Part shown: positions 51,346 to 52,066 of the stretch, in pieces
How the letters are laid out: every line of letters begins with the position of its first letter
How positions within the stretch are numbered: position 1 is the stretch's first letter
NCBI GenBank assembly: GCA_009777535.1
Contig: WRLP01000020.1
Coordinates: 1 to 52,066, forward strand
DNA length: 52,066 nt
Source of the DNA: Treponema sp.
Lineage (GTDB): Bacteria > Spirochaetota > Spirochaetia > Treponematales > Breznakiellaceae
Direction: 5' to 3'
The notes under the pieces: generated by a model
Databases searched by the model: none
What the model was told of the DNA's origin: nothing
The model's input: the letters and a program-made list of their open reading frames with translations, nothing else
Made by a program: the position numbers and the translations under genes

Positions 51346-51591
51346 AACGCTATGTTTTTCAATTAATGAAACAGAGCACTGTTCTATTATTTCGTCAACT
51401 GCTAATTCAACATCTTCAATTGTTTGGCTTAATTTTCCAATACACACATTGCAAAATTCATTTAAAACCTGTGCACTGATTATACAATCATATTCGTTAA
51501 ACACTTTTTGAGAAATTCTCTGTTTTTCTGCCTCGTCTTCTGAATACAAATAGATAAATACGTTTGTATCAATAAAAGCCCTTTCATTCAT
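51301..51591 (-). pseudogene. vapC: PIN-domain toxin, 3' truncated by a repeat
   Basis: 96 residues remain from the ATG at 51591, which overlaps the antitoxin stop. RAFIDTNVFIYLY carries the first catalytic Asp and SAQVLNEFCNV the conserved Glu, as in VapC-type PIN ribonucleases. The family is normally 130-140 aa with further acidic residues in a final WDSLI-type part; here the frame changes after HSVNA to codons made from the repeat's hairpin (KKAARKSS) and stops. The hairpin and T-run (51340-51307 on the minus strand) come before the stop at 51303, so most messages would end without a stop codon. It is very likely inactive. Confidence 0.7.
51307..51340. terminator. Terminator hairpin in repeat copy 1
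   Basis: GGCTGC (51315-51320) and GCAGCC (51329-51334), with eight A before and six T after, so it can work in both directions. Confidence 0.75.
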
Positions 51592-51787
51592 TTGCGGCTT
51601 CCCTGTCAAACTTGAACCCTTTTGTTCTTAGCTTTAATGCAGAGAAATACCTGCCATTATGTTCCTTTGCCGTTTCATTCATAAGGAGAATAACCTTTAC
51701 AGGGGAAGATATATTTTCTAAATACTGTTTTGGAATATATATAACCCCTTCATCGCCAATAACCGAATTAAATTCTAATGTCTGCAT
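51584..51787 (-). CDS. Antitoxin of the broken PIN pair
   Basis: 67 aa. A short beta segment (FNSVIGDEGVIYIPKQYL) resembles the swapped-hairpin AbrB/VapB-like DNA-binding fold, and a C-terminal tail (GFKFDREAANE) would bind the toxin. GGAAGG lies 6 nt before the ATG. It overlaps the toxin start by 8 nt. The gene looks whole although the toxin gene is not, which is the stable state expected after toxin loss. Confidence 0.7.
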   Translation of the reverse strand: MQTLEFNSVIGDEGVIYIPKQYLENISSPVKVILLMNETAKEHNGRYFSALKLRTKGFKFDREAANE

Positions 51788-51851
51788 AAAATACCTTCCG
51801 ATGCACAGTTTATATTATTTATTATTTCCATGCAATGCCTCACCTCCTCCC

Positions 51852-52066
51852 TCCCATGGGAAACAATTTTCAAATCATTTTTTACCACAAACCACACGAA
51901 CCAACACGAACTAAAGGGCGAATTCAAAGTAATGGTTCGTGCTTTTAGTGAGGATCGTGGTAAAATTTGTACTTTTCTTCCGTGCCCTCCGTCTCACCGT
52001 GTTTCTCCGTGTGAAAATTTTCGGGCGCAAAAAAAGGGCTGCCTTAACAGGCAGCCCTTTTGCATT
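51852..52066. repeat. ~210-bp repeat element, copy 2
   Basis: Same orientation as copy 1 and 715 bp away from it. The region 51852-51972 aligns with 51137-51257 at about 95% identity without gaps; the following CCGT-rich part is looser, and the terminal hairpin with TTTTGCATT is shared. It runs to the window edge, so its far end is not seen. Confidence 0.75.
52029..52061. terminator. Terminator hairpin in repeat copy 2
   Basis: GGGCTGCC (52036-52043), loop TTAACA, GGCAGCCC (52050-52057), seven A before and four T after. Confidence 0.7.

Overview
The window reads as chromosomal DNA of a spirochaete, most likely a Treponema of the gut or termite-gut kind. The grounds are a short PheT (584 aa) of the archaeal type that spirochaetes are known to carry, many lipoproteins with loose lipoboxes ending in Cys, large repeat-built surface lipoproteins, pyruvate phosphate dikinase, and a methyl-accepting chemoreceptor. 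The species is inference. I saw no rRNA, tRNA or CRISPR array.

Layout. 1-800: the end of an IS3-type transposase and a small toxin-antitoxin (TA) pair. 0.9-10.9 kb: a 1429-aa repeat lipoprotein, a nucleotidyltransferase/HEPN pair boxed by 35-bp direct repeats, a membrane-bound winged-helix regulator coupled to an outer-membrane barrel gene, and an InlB-repeat lipoprotein. 10.9-15.5 kb: DUF1015 protein, RelE/ParD-like TA pair, ArsP/YraQ-like permease, DUF362 lipoprotein and a small lipoprotein. 15.5-21.8 kb: an rRNA methyltransferase, then a potassium-uptake cluster (TetR regulator, TrkA, two TrkH and a small membrane protein). 21.8-27.4 kb: pheT, purD, a YihY/cNMP-domain fusion, an alkyltransferase-like protein and a CcrM-like DNA methyltransferase. 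27.5-32.2 kb: a GLUG-repeat lipoprotein, a type III TA locus with RNA pseudoknot repeats, and a DUF4143 ATPase behind a palindromic promoter. 32.2-40.1 kb: NAD(P)H-hydrate repair enzyme, Pcm, PPDK with a histone-H1-like tail, and a DEAH helicase. 40.1-44.3 kb: a sugar kinase and GH4 glycosidase operon, a lipoprotein and MsrA. 44.3-52 kb: DUF4160/DUF2442 pair, M23 peptidase, ribosomal protein S21, a phosphodiester-glycosidase-like lipoprotein, a DUF4062 protein, a chemoreceptor, and a broken PIN TA pair lying between two copies of a ~210-bp repeat.

Themes. Six TA-type loci lie among housekeeping genes, and three of them sit between direct repeats. Many genes without a Shine-Dalgarno sequence have a -10 box ending exactly 5-6 nt before the start codon, which suggests leaderless mRNAs are common here. 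The strongest unusual items are the type III TA RNA, whose two repeats show compensatory changes in a predicted pseudoknot; the lysine/alanine/proline tail on PPDK, which has its own internal start and ribosome binding site; and the TA cassettes bounded by repeats.
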